Source: Rhodoferax sp. OV413 (GTDB taxonomy: Bacteria; Pseudomonadota; Gammaproteobacteria; Burkholderiales; Burkholderiaceae_C). Taken from it: a DNA stretch of 64,000 bases. The notes beneath the pieces were generated by a model. The model saw only the letters and a list, made by a program, of their open reading frames with translations, was not told the origin of the DNA and searched no databases. The position numbers and the translations under genes were made by a program. How positions within the stretch are numbered: the stretch's first letter is position 1; each line of letters starts with the position of its first letter. The stretch covers positions 417,871-481,870 of the forward strand of contig NZ_FNJA01000004.1 of assembly GCF_900104385.1 (NCBI RefSeq), given 5' to 3'. Below, piece by piece: positions 33,992-42,052 of this stretch.

Positions 33992-34882
33992 ATGTCCAAC
34001 CCACCCTCTTCTTACTGGGCCTTGCTAAAGCAGGTTGCGCAGTCCTGGCTAGACGACTACGCACTCAGCATGGGGGCGGCCTTGGCCTACTACACCACCT
34101 TCTCGCTGGCGCCCCTGCTGCTGATCGCCATATCGGTGGCCGGACTGGTGTTTGGCGAAGATGCGGCCCGCGGCGAAATCGTGGCCCAGCTGCGTGCGCT
34201 GATGGGCGAACAAGGGGCCAGCGCGGTGCAAGGCCTGCTGATCAGCGTCCACAAACCCACCGAAGGCACGCTGGCGACTCTACTCGGCGTGCTGTTGCTG
34301 TTCATAGGCGCCACCAGCGTGCTGGGTGAACTGCAGAACGCGCTGAACCGCATCTGGCGCACGCCGCCGCGCAGCCAAAACGGCGGCTGGATGGCCCTGG
34401 TGCGGGCCCGCTTGCTGTCGTTCGGGATGATTCTGGCCATGGGCTTTCTGCTCATCGTGTCCTTGCTGGTCAGCGCCGTGCTGGCCACCACCGGGCGCTG
34501 GCTGGAGCCTATCTTTGGCGAATGGGTGGTGGTGGCCGCCACCATCAACGCCGTCGGTGGCTTTTTGCTGGTGGCCACCATGTTCGCCCTGATCTACAAA
34601 GTGATGCCGCAGGCGCGGGTGGAATGGAAGGACGTATGGATTGGTGCCATCTTCACCGCCCTGCTGTTCACCCTGGGCAAGTCGCTGATCGGCCTGTACG
34701 TGGGCCGCAGCGGCGTGGCCTCGGCCTTTGGCGCGGCCGGCTCGTTGGTGGTGATTCTGGTATGGGTCTACTACTCGGCGCAAATCTTCCTGGTTGGCGC
34801 CGAATTCACCTGGTGCTACGCCAATGCCTTTGGTTCGCGCAGGCGGATAACCGCGCCCAAACCCGCCGTGGTGCGCCGCTGA
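33992..34882 (+). CDS. YihY/BrkB-family membrane protein
   Basis: A 296-residue integral membrane protein of the YihY (once 'RNase BN') family with about six helices, including ALSMGAALAYYTTFSLAPLL, GVLLLFIGATSVLGELQNAL and LVVILVWVYYSAQIFLVGAE. The exact role is unknown. It follows the protease with ~145 bp between. Confidence 0.9.
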   Translation: MSNPPSSYWALLKQVAQSWLDDYALSMGAALAYYTTFSLAPLLLIAISVAGLVFGEDAARGEIVAQLRALMGEQGASAVQGLLISVHKPTEGTLATLLGVLLLFIGATSVLGELQNALNRIWRTPPRSQNGGWMALVRARLLSFGMILAMGFLLIVSLLVSAVLATTGRWLEPIFGEWVVVAATINAVGGFLLVATMFALIYKVMPQARVEWKDVWIGAIFTALLFTLGKSLIGLYVGRSGVASAFGAAGSLVVILVWVYYSAQIFLVGAEFTWCYANAFGSRRRITAPKPAVVRR

Positions 34883-35041
34883 AGTTCGGCCCGCCGCGCC
34901 AATAGCACCACCCGGAATACAGTTATCGCCCGGCAGCCGCGCAAAGCCAGGTTAGCGCCCGAAAATCGAGCCACCCGGACCGCCAGCCAGGCCGAGCTTG
35001 CCGTAGGATGGTGCTGCGGCATTTTTGAAAGGACACGCTTT

Positions 35042-35494
35042 ATGGCACGCTCTGCGACTCCTTCCTTCCTGCGCTTTGGGCGCGCCCTGGCGGTGGTGGT
35101 GTTGGCCCTGCTTGCGGTATCGGCGCTGGCAGCGCCCGTCAGCCCGGCCGACGAGAAAAATGTGCGCGGCGTGGTGCAGGCCCAGCTGGCCGCCTTTGCC
35201 GCAGACGATGCCGACAAAGCTTTCTCCTACGCCGCCCCGAATATACGCAAATCCGTGACCTCGGCCGCCCACTTCATGGCCATGGTGCGCGGCCACTACG
35301 CAGTGGTCTACCGGCCGGCCTCGGTAGCCTTCATGAAGCCCGAGCGCGACGGCAATGAAATCGTCCAGCCGGTGCAAATGTCGGACGCCGAGGGCGCAAC
35401 CTGGGTGGCCATCTATACCCTGGAGCGGCAAAAGAACAAGCTGTGGCGCATCACCGGCTGCTTTGTGCAGAGCACCAACGGCCGCATGGTCTGA
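35042..35494 (+). CDS. DUF4864 exported protein
   Basis: A 150-residue secreted protein: signal segment VVVLALLAVSALAAP, then a compact domain with DADKAFSYAAPNIRKSV, FMAMVRGHYAVVYRPA and LWRITGCFV, the DUF4864 pattern (NTF2-like). Function unknown. A GGA site precedes the ATG; a repeat copy follows. Confidence 0.8.
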   Translation: MARSATPSFLRFGRALAVVVLALLAVSALAAPVSPADEKNVRGVVQAQLAAFAADDADKAFSYAAPNIRKSVTSAAHFMAMVRGHYAVVYRPASVAFMKPERDGNEIVQPVQMSDAEGATWVAIYTLERQKNKLWRITGCFVQSTNGRMV

Positions 35495-35510
35495 AGCCAC
35501 CACGCAACGT

Positions 35511-35578
35511 TTACTATATTTTTGATAGCTACCTGCGCAAGCTCTATCTGCGCCAGCGGCCTATTTTTTATAAATTTT
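35511..35578 (+). repeat. Interspersed palindromic repeat, copy 6
   Basis: Plus-oriented copy (TAGCTACCTGCGCAAG ... CTGCGCCAGCGGCC) ending in TATTTTTTATAAATTT, the same tail as copy 1. Confidence 0.8.
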
Positions 35579-35672
35579 GCAGGGGTGCTGCCTAGCCGAG
35601 CCCTCTTTAGGCAGTGCAAAGGTCTTGCCACATCGATAGTCGACCTTCACCCGCACGACACCGAAAACGGAA

Positions 35673-35703
35673 AGAAAAAAAGCCCTTAGGATTAACCAAG
35701 GGC
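35673..35703 (-). terminator. Rho-independent terminator containing the stop codon
   Basis: Minus strand: CCCTTGG - loop - CTAAGGG followed by TTTTTTTT. The stop codon of the upstream gene (35692-35694) lies in the loop region. Confidence 0.75.
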
Positions 35704-36042
35704 CTTTCGAGATTCTGAATTAGTAGACCCGCTCGGCGATCCAGGCACTATGGATCGGAACAAAGAGACATTTGTCTTACCCGGCGCCAGCGGCCCACGC
35801 TGATGAGCCGCCAAGGGGTCATCACACCCGTTCTTACGCATCGAGTCCACGAGTTCAAAGCCTAAGGGGGTTATCGACCGCACAATTGCCTCACCCACGA
35901 ACCTTCCATTTTCATAGGTCGGTATTTCCGCACGGACGATGTTTGCGGCGTGGAGAATTTCAATATGTTTGATCTCTAACTGAACAAACGTAGTGTATGG
36001 AAGGGGTAGGTCCGACAAGACCAAAAGAAATCTGAGCGACAT
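35692..36042 (-). CDS. Small hypothetical protein
   Basis: A 116-residue protein, MSLRFLLVLSDLPLPYTTFV at the start, with no signal or membrane segment and no domain I recognise. The region VQLEIKHIEILHAANIVRAE looks helical. A strong AAGGAG precedes the ATG at 36042 and a terminator overlaps the stop, so it is likely expressed. Base composition is lower in GC than the neighbours, which hints at acquisition. Confidence 0.65.
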   Translation of the reverse strand: MSLRFLLVLSDLPLPYTTFVQLEIKHIEILHAANIVRAEIPTYENGRFVGEAIVRSITPLGFELVDSMRKNGCDDPLAAHQRGPLAPGKTNVSLFRSIVPGSPSGSTNSESRKALG

Positions 36043-36393
36043 GTCGCACTCCTTGGAGAAGTGCGATAACTGTGAGAGAAGCGGCCAGGGCACCAGGGAA
36101 CACCGCAGGCTCAGTTTAGGACGCTTTACGCCATAACCTCGTTACCATTTGTATCCCCACGCCTGCGATTCGCCGGCGATAGCGTAGCCCACTGCTTACC
36201 GCATCAGGTACCGCCACGCGGCCTAGCAGCCACCTGCTCTGCTATTCCACGCTCTGCTCCAGTGGCACTCTTTTCCCATCTGCTGTAACAACTCCGGCAA
36301 GGGACGAGCAAGCCTAGATATACTGGATGCATGAACAGTTCAGCCCGCTCCACACCCGGTTGGCTGCGCAGGCAAACCATCGTGTAGCCCGCA
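36043..36393. other. Intergenic region upstream of dinB
   Basis: 351 bp without a convincing gene. The left end carries the promoter of the small minus-strand gene; the right end holds the dinB promoter with a LexA-type box. Nothing else was recognised. Confidence 0.6.
36319..36338 (+). promoter_or_regulatory. LexA box and -10 element of dinB
   Basis: CTGGATGCATGAACAG (36323-36338) has the CTG-10 nt-CAG form of an SOS box, with ACTG/CAGT symmetry, and overlaps the -10 candidate TATACT (36319-36324). It lies 56 bp before the dinB ATG. Confidence 0.55.
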
Positions 36394-37629
36394 ATGAGCA
36401 CCAGCCCCATCCGCCGCATCGCCCACCTAGACATGGACGCGTTCTTCGCGTCCGTCGAGCTGCTGCGCTATCCGCAGCTCAAGGGCTTGCCGGTGGTAAT
36501 TGGCGGCGGGCGGCGCCAGGAGGACGAGGCGCTGCGACTGGCGCATGGGGGGGAGCTGGCGAATATCCCGGTCACCGCCTTCCCGCTGCTGAAGGACTAC
36601 GTGGGCCGCGGCGTCATCACCACCGCCACCTATGCGGCGCGGCAGTTTGGCGTGGGCTCGGCCATGGGGCTGATGAAGGCCGCCAAGCTGTGCCCGCAGG
36701 CGATCCTGCTGCCGGTGGATTTTGAAGAAATCCGCCGCTACTCAAAGCAGTTCAAGGCCATCGCCCGCGACATCGTGCCGCAGATGGAGGACCGCGGCGT
36801 GGACGAAATTTATCTGGACTTTACCGACGTGCCCGGCGGCCAGCGCGAAGGTGGCCGGGTGCTGGCGCGGCTGATCCAGAAGGCGGTGCTGGACGCCACC
36901 GGCCTGACCTGCTCGGTCGGCGTGGCACCCAACAAGCTGGTGGCCAAGATGGCCAGCGAATTCAACAAGCCAAACGGCATCTCCATCGTCCACGAGGGCG
37001 ATGTGCCGGCCATGGTCTGGCCCCTGCCCTGCCGCAAGATCAACGGCATCGGCCCCAAGGCCAGCGAGAAGCTCACCGGCCTGGGAATCCACACCATCGG
37101 CGAGCTGGCCGCGGCCGACCCGCAGTGGCTGATCGCGCACTTCGGCAAGGCCTATGGCGCCTGGATGTATGAGGCCGCGCATGGCCGCGACGAGCGCCCT
37201 GTGGTCACCGAGAGCGAGCCCGTGTCCATGAGCCGCGAAACCACGTTTGACCGCGACCTGCACGCGGTGCACGACCGGGCCGAGCTGGGCGCGGTGTTCA
37301 CCCGCCTGTGCGAACAGGTGGCGGCCGACCTGCAGCGCAAAGGCTATGTGGGCAAGACGATTGGCGTGAAGCTGCGCTATGACGACTTTAAGATCGCTAC
37401 CCGCGACACCAGCCTGGCCCAGCCCACGGCCGACGCCGCGCGCATCCGCCAGGCCGCCGGCCAGAGCCTGAAGCGCGCGCCGCTGGACAAGCGCCTGCGG
37501 TTGCTCGGGGTGCGCGTGGGGGCGCTCAGCAAGCTGGGCGAAAGTTCAGATAAAAATACGGCTCTAGCGCAATCTGCACCTGCGCAAGCAGCTACATTTT
37601 TGGAAGCAAAGACCGGCTGGCTGTTTTAA
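36394..37629 (+). CDS. dinB: DNA polymerase IV
   Basis: Y-family translesion polymerase, 411 residues. Palm motif HLDMDAFFASVE with catalytic Asp, second site DEIYLDFTD, and SVGVAPNKLVAKMASEFNKP are intact; thumb and little-finger regions follow. The last residues (KTGWLF) resemble a sliding-clamp-binding tail. The preceding segment (NTALAQSAPAQAATFLE) is encoded by an interspersed repeat copy. The stop codon overlaps that of the convergent ligase gene. An SOS box lies upstream. Confidence 0.95.
   Translation: MSTSPIRRIAHLDMDAFFASVELLRYPQLKGLPVVIGGGRRQEDEALRLAHGGELANIPVTAFPLLKDYVGRGVITTATYAARQFGVGSAMGLMKAAKLCPQAILLPVDFEEIRRYSKQFKAIARDIVPQMEDRGVDEIYLDFTDVPGGQREGGRVLARLIQKAVLDATGLTCSVGVAPNKLVAKMASEFNKPNGISIVHEGDVPAMVWPLPCRKINGIGPKASEKLTGLGIHTIGELAAADPQWLIAHFGKAYGAWMYEAAHGRDERPVVTESEPVSMSRETTFDRDLHAVHDRAELGAVFTRLCEQVAADLQRKGYVGKTIGVKLRYDDFKIATRDTSLAQPTADAARIRQAAGQSLKRAPLDKRLRLLGVRVGALSKLGESSDKNTALAQSAPAQAATFLEAKTGWLF
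37550..37602 (-). repeat. Interspersed palindromic repeat, copy 7, coding
   Basis: Minus-oriented copy (GGCTCTAGCGCA ... CCTGCGCAAGCAGCTAC) read in frame near the 3' end of dinB. Confidence 0.8.
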
Positions 37630-39293
37630 GCAGAGGTGCGTAATTCGCGGCGCAGCACCTTGCCCACCGTGGACTTGGGCAGGGCGTCGATAAACACCAG
37701 GCTGCGCGGACGCTTGTAGCCGGTCAGCTGATCGGCGCACACGGCCTGTAGTTCAGCCAGCAGCGCGGCATCGTCCAGGCTGGCGTGCTTCTTCACCACA
37801 AACAGCTTCACCGCCTCGCCGCTGGCCGCATCGGGCACACCCACGGCCGCGCATTCCAGCACCTGCGGGTGGCCGGACAGCACGGCTTCGATCTCGTTCG
37901 GGTAGACGTTGAAGCCGCTGACCAGGATCACGTCCTTCTTACGGTCGACGATGCGGATGCTGCCCTGCGCGTCCATCACGCCGATGTCGCCAGATCGGAA
38001 GAAGCCGTCGGCCGTCATCGCCGCCGCCGTCTCCTCGGGGCGGCGCCAGTAGCCTGCCATCACCTGCGGGCCGTGGATGGCGATTTCGCCGGCCTGGCCC
38101 ACCGGCACAGCCTGGCCCGCGTCGTCGACGATGCGGATGTCGACGCCCGGCATTGGCAGGCCGATGTGGCCAGTAAAGGTGTCGGCATCGGTGCGGTTGC
38201 AGACCACAGCGCAGGCGGTTTCCGACAGGCCGTAGCCCTCGGTGATCGGGCAGCCGGTCACAGCCAGCCACTTGCTGGCCACAGCCGCCTGCACCGCACT
38301 GCCGCCGCCGTTGGACAAACAGAGTTCGCTGAAGTCCAGCTGCGCAAAGTCCGGGTGGTGCAGCAGCGCGTTGAACAAGGTGTTGACCGCCGGAAACATG
38401 TGCAGCTTGTAGGGCTTGAGCAGTGCAATCATGGCCGTCTGGTCGCGCGGGTTCGGGATCAGGATGTTGCGCGCGCCGGCCCGCATGCCCAGCAGGCTGC
38501 AGACCACGAAGGAGAACACGTGGTACAGCGGCAGCGCGCAGACGATGGTGAACTGGGTGCTGCGCGGCTTGCGCTGCAGGCCCGGCTGCATCCACACCTC
38601 GGACGCCAACAGGTTGGCCACCAGCGTGCTGTGCAGCAGGGTCGCGCCCTTGCTGACGCCGGTGGTGCCGCCGGTGTACTGCAGCACCGCCGGGTCGCTG
38701 GGCGCAATCTGCGGCGAACTGAACGGCAGGCTGTGGCCCAGGCGGATGGCATCGGTGAAGCGCAGGCGCTCGCCGCCCGCCACGGGTGCGGCCAGCAGTG
38801 CGGACAAGGCCGACCCGGCAGGCAGGCCCAGCAGGTCGGCACCGGCCACCACCACGACGCTGGCGACTTCGGTGTGCGACACGATGGCGTCCAACGTGGG
38901 CAAGAAGGCGTCCAGCACGAAGATGGCTCTGGCGCCCGAGTCCTGCAGCTGGTGCTGCAGCTCGCGCGGGGTGTACAGCGGGTTGATGTTGACGGCCACA
39001 AAGCCAGCGCGCAGCACGGCCGCCATGGCCACCGGAAAGCTCAGCAGGTTCGGCAGCATGATGGCCACGCAGTCGCCCTGCTGCAGCGGCTGGGCCTGCA
39101 GCCAGGCGGCCAGCGCTTTTGATAAGGCGTCCACATCGCCGTAGCGCAACGCGTGGCCCATGAACACATAGGCTTCGTCGTCGCGGAACCGGGCAAAGCT
39201 GTGCTCCAGCAAGGCCACCACCGAGGGCATGGCCGAGGTGTCGATGGCGGCAGGTACGCCAGGGGGGTAATGGGCAAGCCAGGGACGCGGCAT
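37626..39293 (-). CDS. Long-chain fatty acid-CoA ligase type enzyme
   Basis: AMP-forming acyl-CoA synthetase of 555 residues. P-loop motif YTGGTTGVSKGA, A5 motif GYGLSETA, and A7/A8 motifs (GDIGVMDAQGSIRIVDRKKD) are present; the C-terminal KSTVGKVLRREL contains the catalytic Lys. It activates fatty acids for beta-oxidation or lipid synthesis (FadD-like). Convergent with dinB, sharing a TTAA stop overlap. Confidence 0.92.
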   Translation of the reverse strand: MPRPWLAHYPPGVPAAIDTSAMPSVVALLEHSFARFRDDEAYVFMGHALRYGDVDALSKALAAWLQAQPLQQGDCVAIMLPNLLSFPVAMAAVLRAGFVAVNINPLYTPRELQHQLQDSGARAIFVLDAFLPTLDAIVSHTEVASVVVVAGADLLGLPAGSALSALLAAPVAGGERLRFTDAIRLGHSLPFSSPQIAPSDPAVLQYTGGTTGVSKGATLLHSTLVANLLASEVWMQPGLQRKPRSTQFTIVCALPLYHVFSFVVCSLLGMRAGARNILIPNPRDQTAMIALLKPYKLHMFPAVNTLFNALLHHPDFAQLDFSELCLSNGGGSAVQAAVASKWLAVTGCPITEGYGLSETACAVVCNRTDADTFTGHIGLPMPGVDIRIVDDAGQAVPVGQAGEIAIHGPQVMAGYWRRPEETAAAMTADGFFRSGDIGVMDAQGSIRIVDRKKDVILVSGFNVYPNEIEAVLSGHPQVLECAAVGVPDAASGEAVKLFVVKKHASLDDAALLAELQAVCADQLTGYKRPRSLVFIDALPKSTVGKVLRRELRTSA

Positions 39294-39440
39294 GGAATTC
39301 TCCTAGGACGGGTGTTGCAGGCGCCGGGTATGTAGCAGCCCGGTGGCACACCCGCGGTTTTTCAGGTATTTTCGGTGTGTCCAAATGTAGCTTTATGTTG
39401 CATTCTCCGGCACCAATCTCCCTTTACTTTCGGAGTCTTT

Positions 39441-40367
39441 ATGCGCGTTCTCCCCACTGCACTAGCCACTGCCACGCTAGCCCTGTGCAGCCCCTGGGCC
39501 CTGGCCGATACCGGCAAACTGCTGTTGACCGGCGGGGTCAGCAGCATCGATGGCGCGGCCGGCGGCGGGCTCACGCCCTGGGCCGTGATCGGCAGCAATG
39601 CCACGGCGCGCGAGATCGGCGCCAGCGCGGCCGTCACCCGCGTCAGCACGCAGGACTACGGCCTGAGCGTGGTGGGTGCGGCGGTCGGCGTGTATGACCG
39701 GCTGGAGCTGTCCGCCGCCAAGCAGGACTTCAACGCCGGGCCCACTGCCGCCCTGGCGGCCTTTGGCGTCACGCCGGGCCAGCACATCAAGATGGACATC
39801 TTCGGCGCCAAGCTGCGCCTGGCCGGCGACGCCGTGCTGGACAGCGACAACTGGATGCCGCAAATCGCCGTCGGCCTGGAGCACAAACGGGTACACGCCG
39901 GCAGCATGGGTCCGGTGCTCAGCGCCCTGGGTGCCAAGGACCGCGGCACCGACGTGTATGCCAACGCCACCAAGCTATTCCTGGCCCAGAGCCTGCTGGT
40001 CAACGGCACGCTGCGCTATACCAAGGCCAACCAGACCGGCCTGCTGGGCTTTGGCGGCGCGTTGGGCAAAGACAAATACCGGCTGATGCCCGAGCTGTCG
40101 GTCGCCTACCTGCTGCGCAAGGACCTGGCCATCGGCGCCGAAGTGCGCTTCAAGCCGAACAACCTGGAGCCGGTGGGCAACGCGGTGTTCGGCGCCAATT
40201 CGGGCGCGCTGCGCGAAGACAGCTGGAAAGACCTGTTCGTCGCCTGGGCGCCCAGCAAAAACTTCTCGCTGACCCTGGCCTATGTGGACCTGGGCCGCAT
40301 CGCGCCGGGCCTGGTGTCGGGCCGCAAGCAAACTGGTGGCTATCTGTCGGCCCAAATCGCATTCTGA
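39441..40367 (+). CDS. DUF3034 outer-membrane-type protein
   Basis: A 308-residue secreted protein with a signal peptide (ending ALA at ~22) and a beta-strand-rich body with alternating patterns, ending in aromatic Phe (SAQIAF), as outer-membrane barrels do. The sequence fits DUF3034. Function is unknown; family members often occur near respiratory or alcohol-oxidation genes. The ATG at 39441 has CGGAG upstream. The globin gene starts 11 nt downstream. Confidence 0.8.
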   Translation: MRVLPTALATATLALCSPWALADTGKLLLTGGVSSIDGAAGGGLTPWAVIGSNATAREIGASAAVTRVSTQDYGLSVVGAAVGVYDRLELSAAKQDFNAGPTAALAAFGVTPGQHIKMDIFGAKLRLAGDAVLDSDNWMPQIAVGLEHKRVHAGSMGPVLSALGAKDRGTDVYANATKLFLAQSLLVNGTLRYTKANQTGLLGFGGALGKDKYRLMPELSVAYLLRKDLAIGAEVRFKPNNLEPVGNAVFGANSGALREDSWKDLFVAWAPSKNFSLTLAYVDLGRIAPGLVSGRKQTGGYLSAQIAF

Positions 40368-40378
40368 GGACTCGCAAC

Positions 40379-40801
40379 ATGAAAACCTTTGCCATCTGGA
40401 TCGCCGCCCTGCTGCTGTGCGCCAGCGCCGCCCACGCCCAGACCGCGCCGCTCTACCAGGCGCTGGGCGAAAAGCCCGGCATCGCCGCGCTGATGGGCGA
40501 CTTCGTCGACCGCATGAAAGCCAACGCGCGCATCGGCAAGCTGTTCGACGAGATCAAGCCCGCCTACCTGAAGGAACAGCTGACCGACCAGATCTGCGAG
40601 CTCAGCGGCGGCCCCTGCAAGTACGAGGGCGAAGAGATGAAGAAGTCGCACGAGAAGCTGGGCATAGACAAAGCCCAGTTCAACCTGGTGGTCGAAATAC
40701 TGCAGGCCGCAATGGACGCGCGGGCGATCCCGTTCAGCACGCAAAACCAGCTGTTGGCCAAGCTGGCGCCCATGCACCGCGAGATCATCACGGTGCCGTA
40801 A
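40379..40801 (+). CDS. Exported group I truncated haemoglobin
   Basis: A 140-residue haem protein with a cleavable signal peptide (MKTFAIWIAALLLCASAAHA), unlike cytoplasmic trHbs. The globin body has the family pattern YQALGEKPGIAALMGDFV, with His91 (KKSHEKLGI) as the likely proximal ligand, and two Cys (73, 80) that could form a disulphide in the periplasm. Likely role: O2/NO binding or electron transfer. It is co-transcribed with the DUF3034 gene. Confidence 0.85.
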   Translation: MKTFAIWIAALLLCASAAHAQTAPLYQALGEKPGIAALMGDFVDRMKANARIGKLFDEIKPAYLKEQLTDQICELSGGPCKYEGEEMKKSHEKLGIDKAQFNLVVEILQAAMDARAIPFSTQNQLLAKLAPMHREIITVP

Positions 40802-40862
40802 TTTATAAAAAACATGGCTCTGGCGCATATTCCACCTGCGCCAGCAGCTACTGTTTTGATAG
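40801..40862 (-). repeat. Interspersed palindromic repeat, copy 8
   Basis: Minus-oriented copy (GGCTCTGGCGCATATTCC ... CTGCGCCAGCAGCTAC) immediately after the globin stop; its central part is nearly identical to copy 11. Confidence 0.8.
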
Positions 40863-40962
40863 TAGACGCGCGTACATCCTCCAATTGAAGGATGTAGAAA
40901 GCCGGTACGCCTCCTAAATTGAACCTCAGCGCAGGGCACACCGCCCCGCCCAGGAGGTTCCC

Positions 40963-42045
40963 ATGACCACAGCATCCAGCCCCGCCCCCACCGGCGCCCT
41001 GCGCTACTGCGCCCAGCCGCTGCAACGGCCACGCGAATTTGCCGCCGACGTGTCGGCCCACCGCACGCGCGCCATCATCACCTTCAGCAAGAAGTGGGTG
41101 AACGGCACCCAGCTCACCTACTACTGCTTCAAGCCCGGCGACGCGGTGCCGGCCGCCTGGCACGGTGCGGCGGCGGATATTGCCGAAGTCGATGGGGCGT
41201 TCGAAAAATGGTTTGCGCTGAACATCGGCATCAGCTTCAAGCCGGTGGCGCGGCCCGAGGACGCCCAGGTGCGCATAGGCTTCGACCCCGACGACGGCTC
41301 CTGGTCGTATGTGGGCCGCGACGTGGCCTCAGTGCGCGACCCGGCCGAGCGCACCATGAACTTCGGCTGGCCGCTGAACACCGTCTACGGCCGCGACACC
41401 GCGCTGCATGAAATCGGCCACACCCTGGGCCTGGAGCACGAACACCAGAACCCGTTTGCCGGCATCGTCTGGAACGAGGCCGCGGTGCGCAACTACTTCC
41501 GCGGCGCGCCCAACTTCTGGAACGACGACGCGATCAACCACAACATCCTGAACAAGATCGCCACCAGCTCGGTCAAGGGCACCAAGTGGGACCCAGACTC
41601 GGTGATGGAATACCAGTTCAGCGAAGGCCTGATCCAGGAGCCCGCGCCCTACCGCGCAGGCCTCAAGCCGGCCGGTGGCTTGTCCGGCTTCGACCAGAAC
41701 TGGATGCGCGAGTCCTACCCCGGCGTTGCGGTAGAGCAAATCCCGCAGCTGCAGGTGGCCGTGTCGCAAAAGCTCAACCTGGGGCCGGGCAAGACCCGGG
41801 TGTTCGCCTTCCAGCCGCCGCGCACCCGCAGCTACCGCATCGGCACCTTTGGCGATTCGGACACGGTGCTGGTGCTGTTCGAAGCCACGCCCGGCGGAAA
41901 CGTGCAGATTGCCGGCGACGACGACAGCGGCGTGGACCGCAACGCGCTGATCCGGCAGCGCCTGAGCGCCGGGCGCAAGTACCAAATCGGCATCCGGTTG
42001 TACTACGCGGATTCGACGGCCGAGACCTCGTTGATGGTCTGGTAG
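40963..42045 (+). CDS. Astacin-like metallopeptidase
   Basis: A 360-residue zinc endopeptidase. The motif HEIGHTLGLEHE (149-160) supplies three zinc His and the catalytic Glu, and SVMEY (~210) is the Met-turn, as in astacin-type metzincins. Residues ~240-360 form a beta-rich C-terminal domain resembling a pre-peptidase C-terminal module (VFAFQPPRTRSYRIGTFG). No signal peptide or pro-region is obvious, so secretion, if any, would be non-Sec. Confidence 0.88.
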   Translation: MTTASSPAPTGALRYCAQPLQRPREFAADVSAHRTRAIITFSKKWVNGTQLTYYCFKPGDAVPAAWHGAAADIAEVDGAFEKWFALNIGISFKPVARPEDAQVRIGFDPDDGSWSYVGRDVASVRDPAERTMNFGWPLNTVYGRDTALHEIGHTLGLEHEHQNPFAGIVWNEAAVRNYFRGAPNFWNDDAINHNILNKIATSSVKGTKWDPDSVMEYQFSEGLIQEPAPYRAGLKPAGGLSGFDQNWMRESYPGVAVEQIPQLQVAVSQKLNLGPGKTRVFAFQPPRTRSYRIGTFGDSDTVLVLFEATPGGNVQIAGDDDSGVDRNALIRQRLSAGRKYQIGIRLYYADSTAETSLMVW

Positions 42046-42052
42046 CAGCCCC

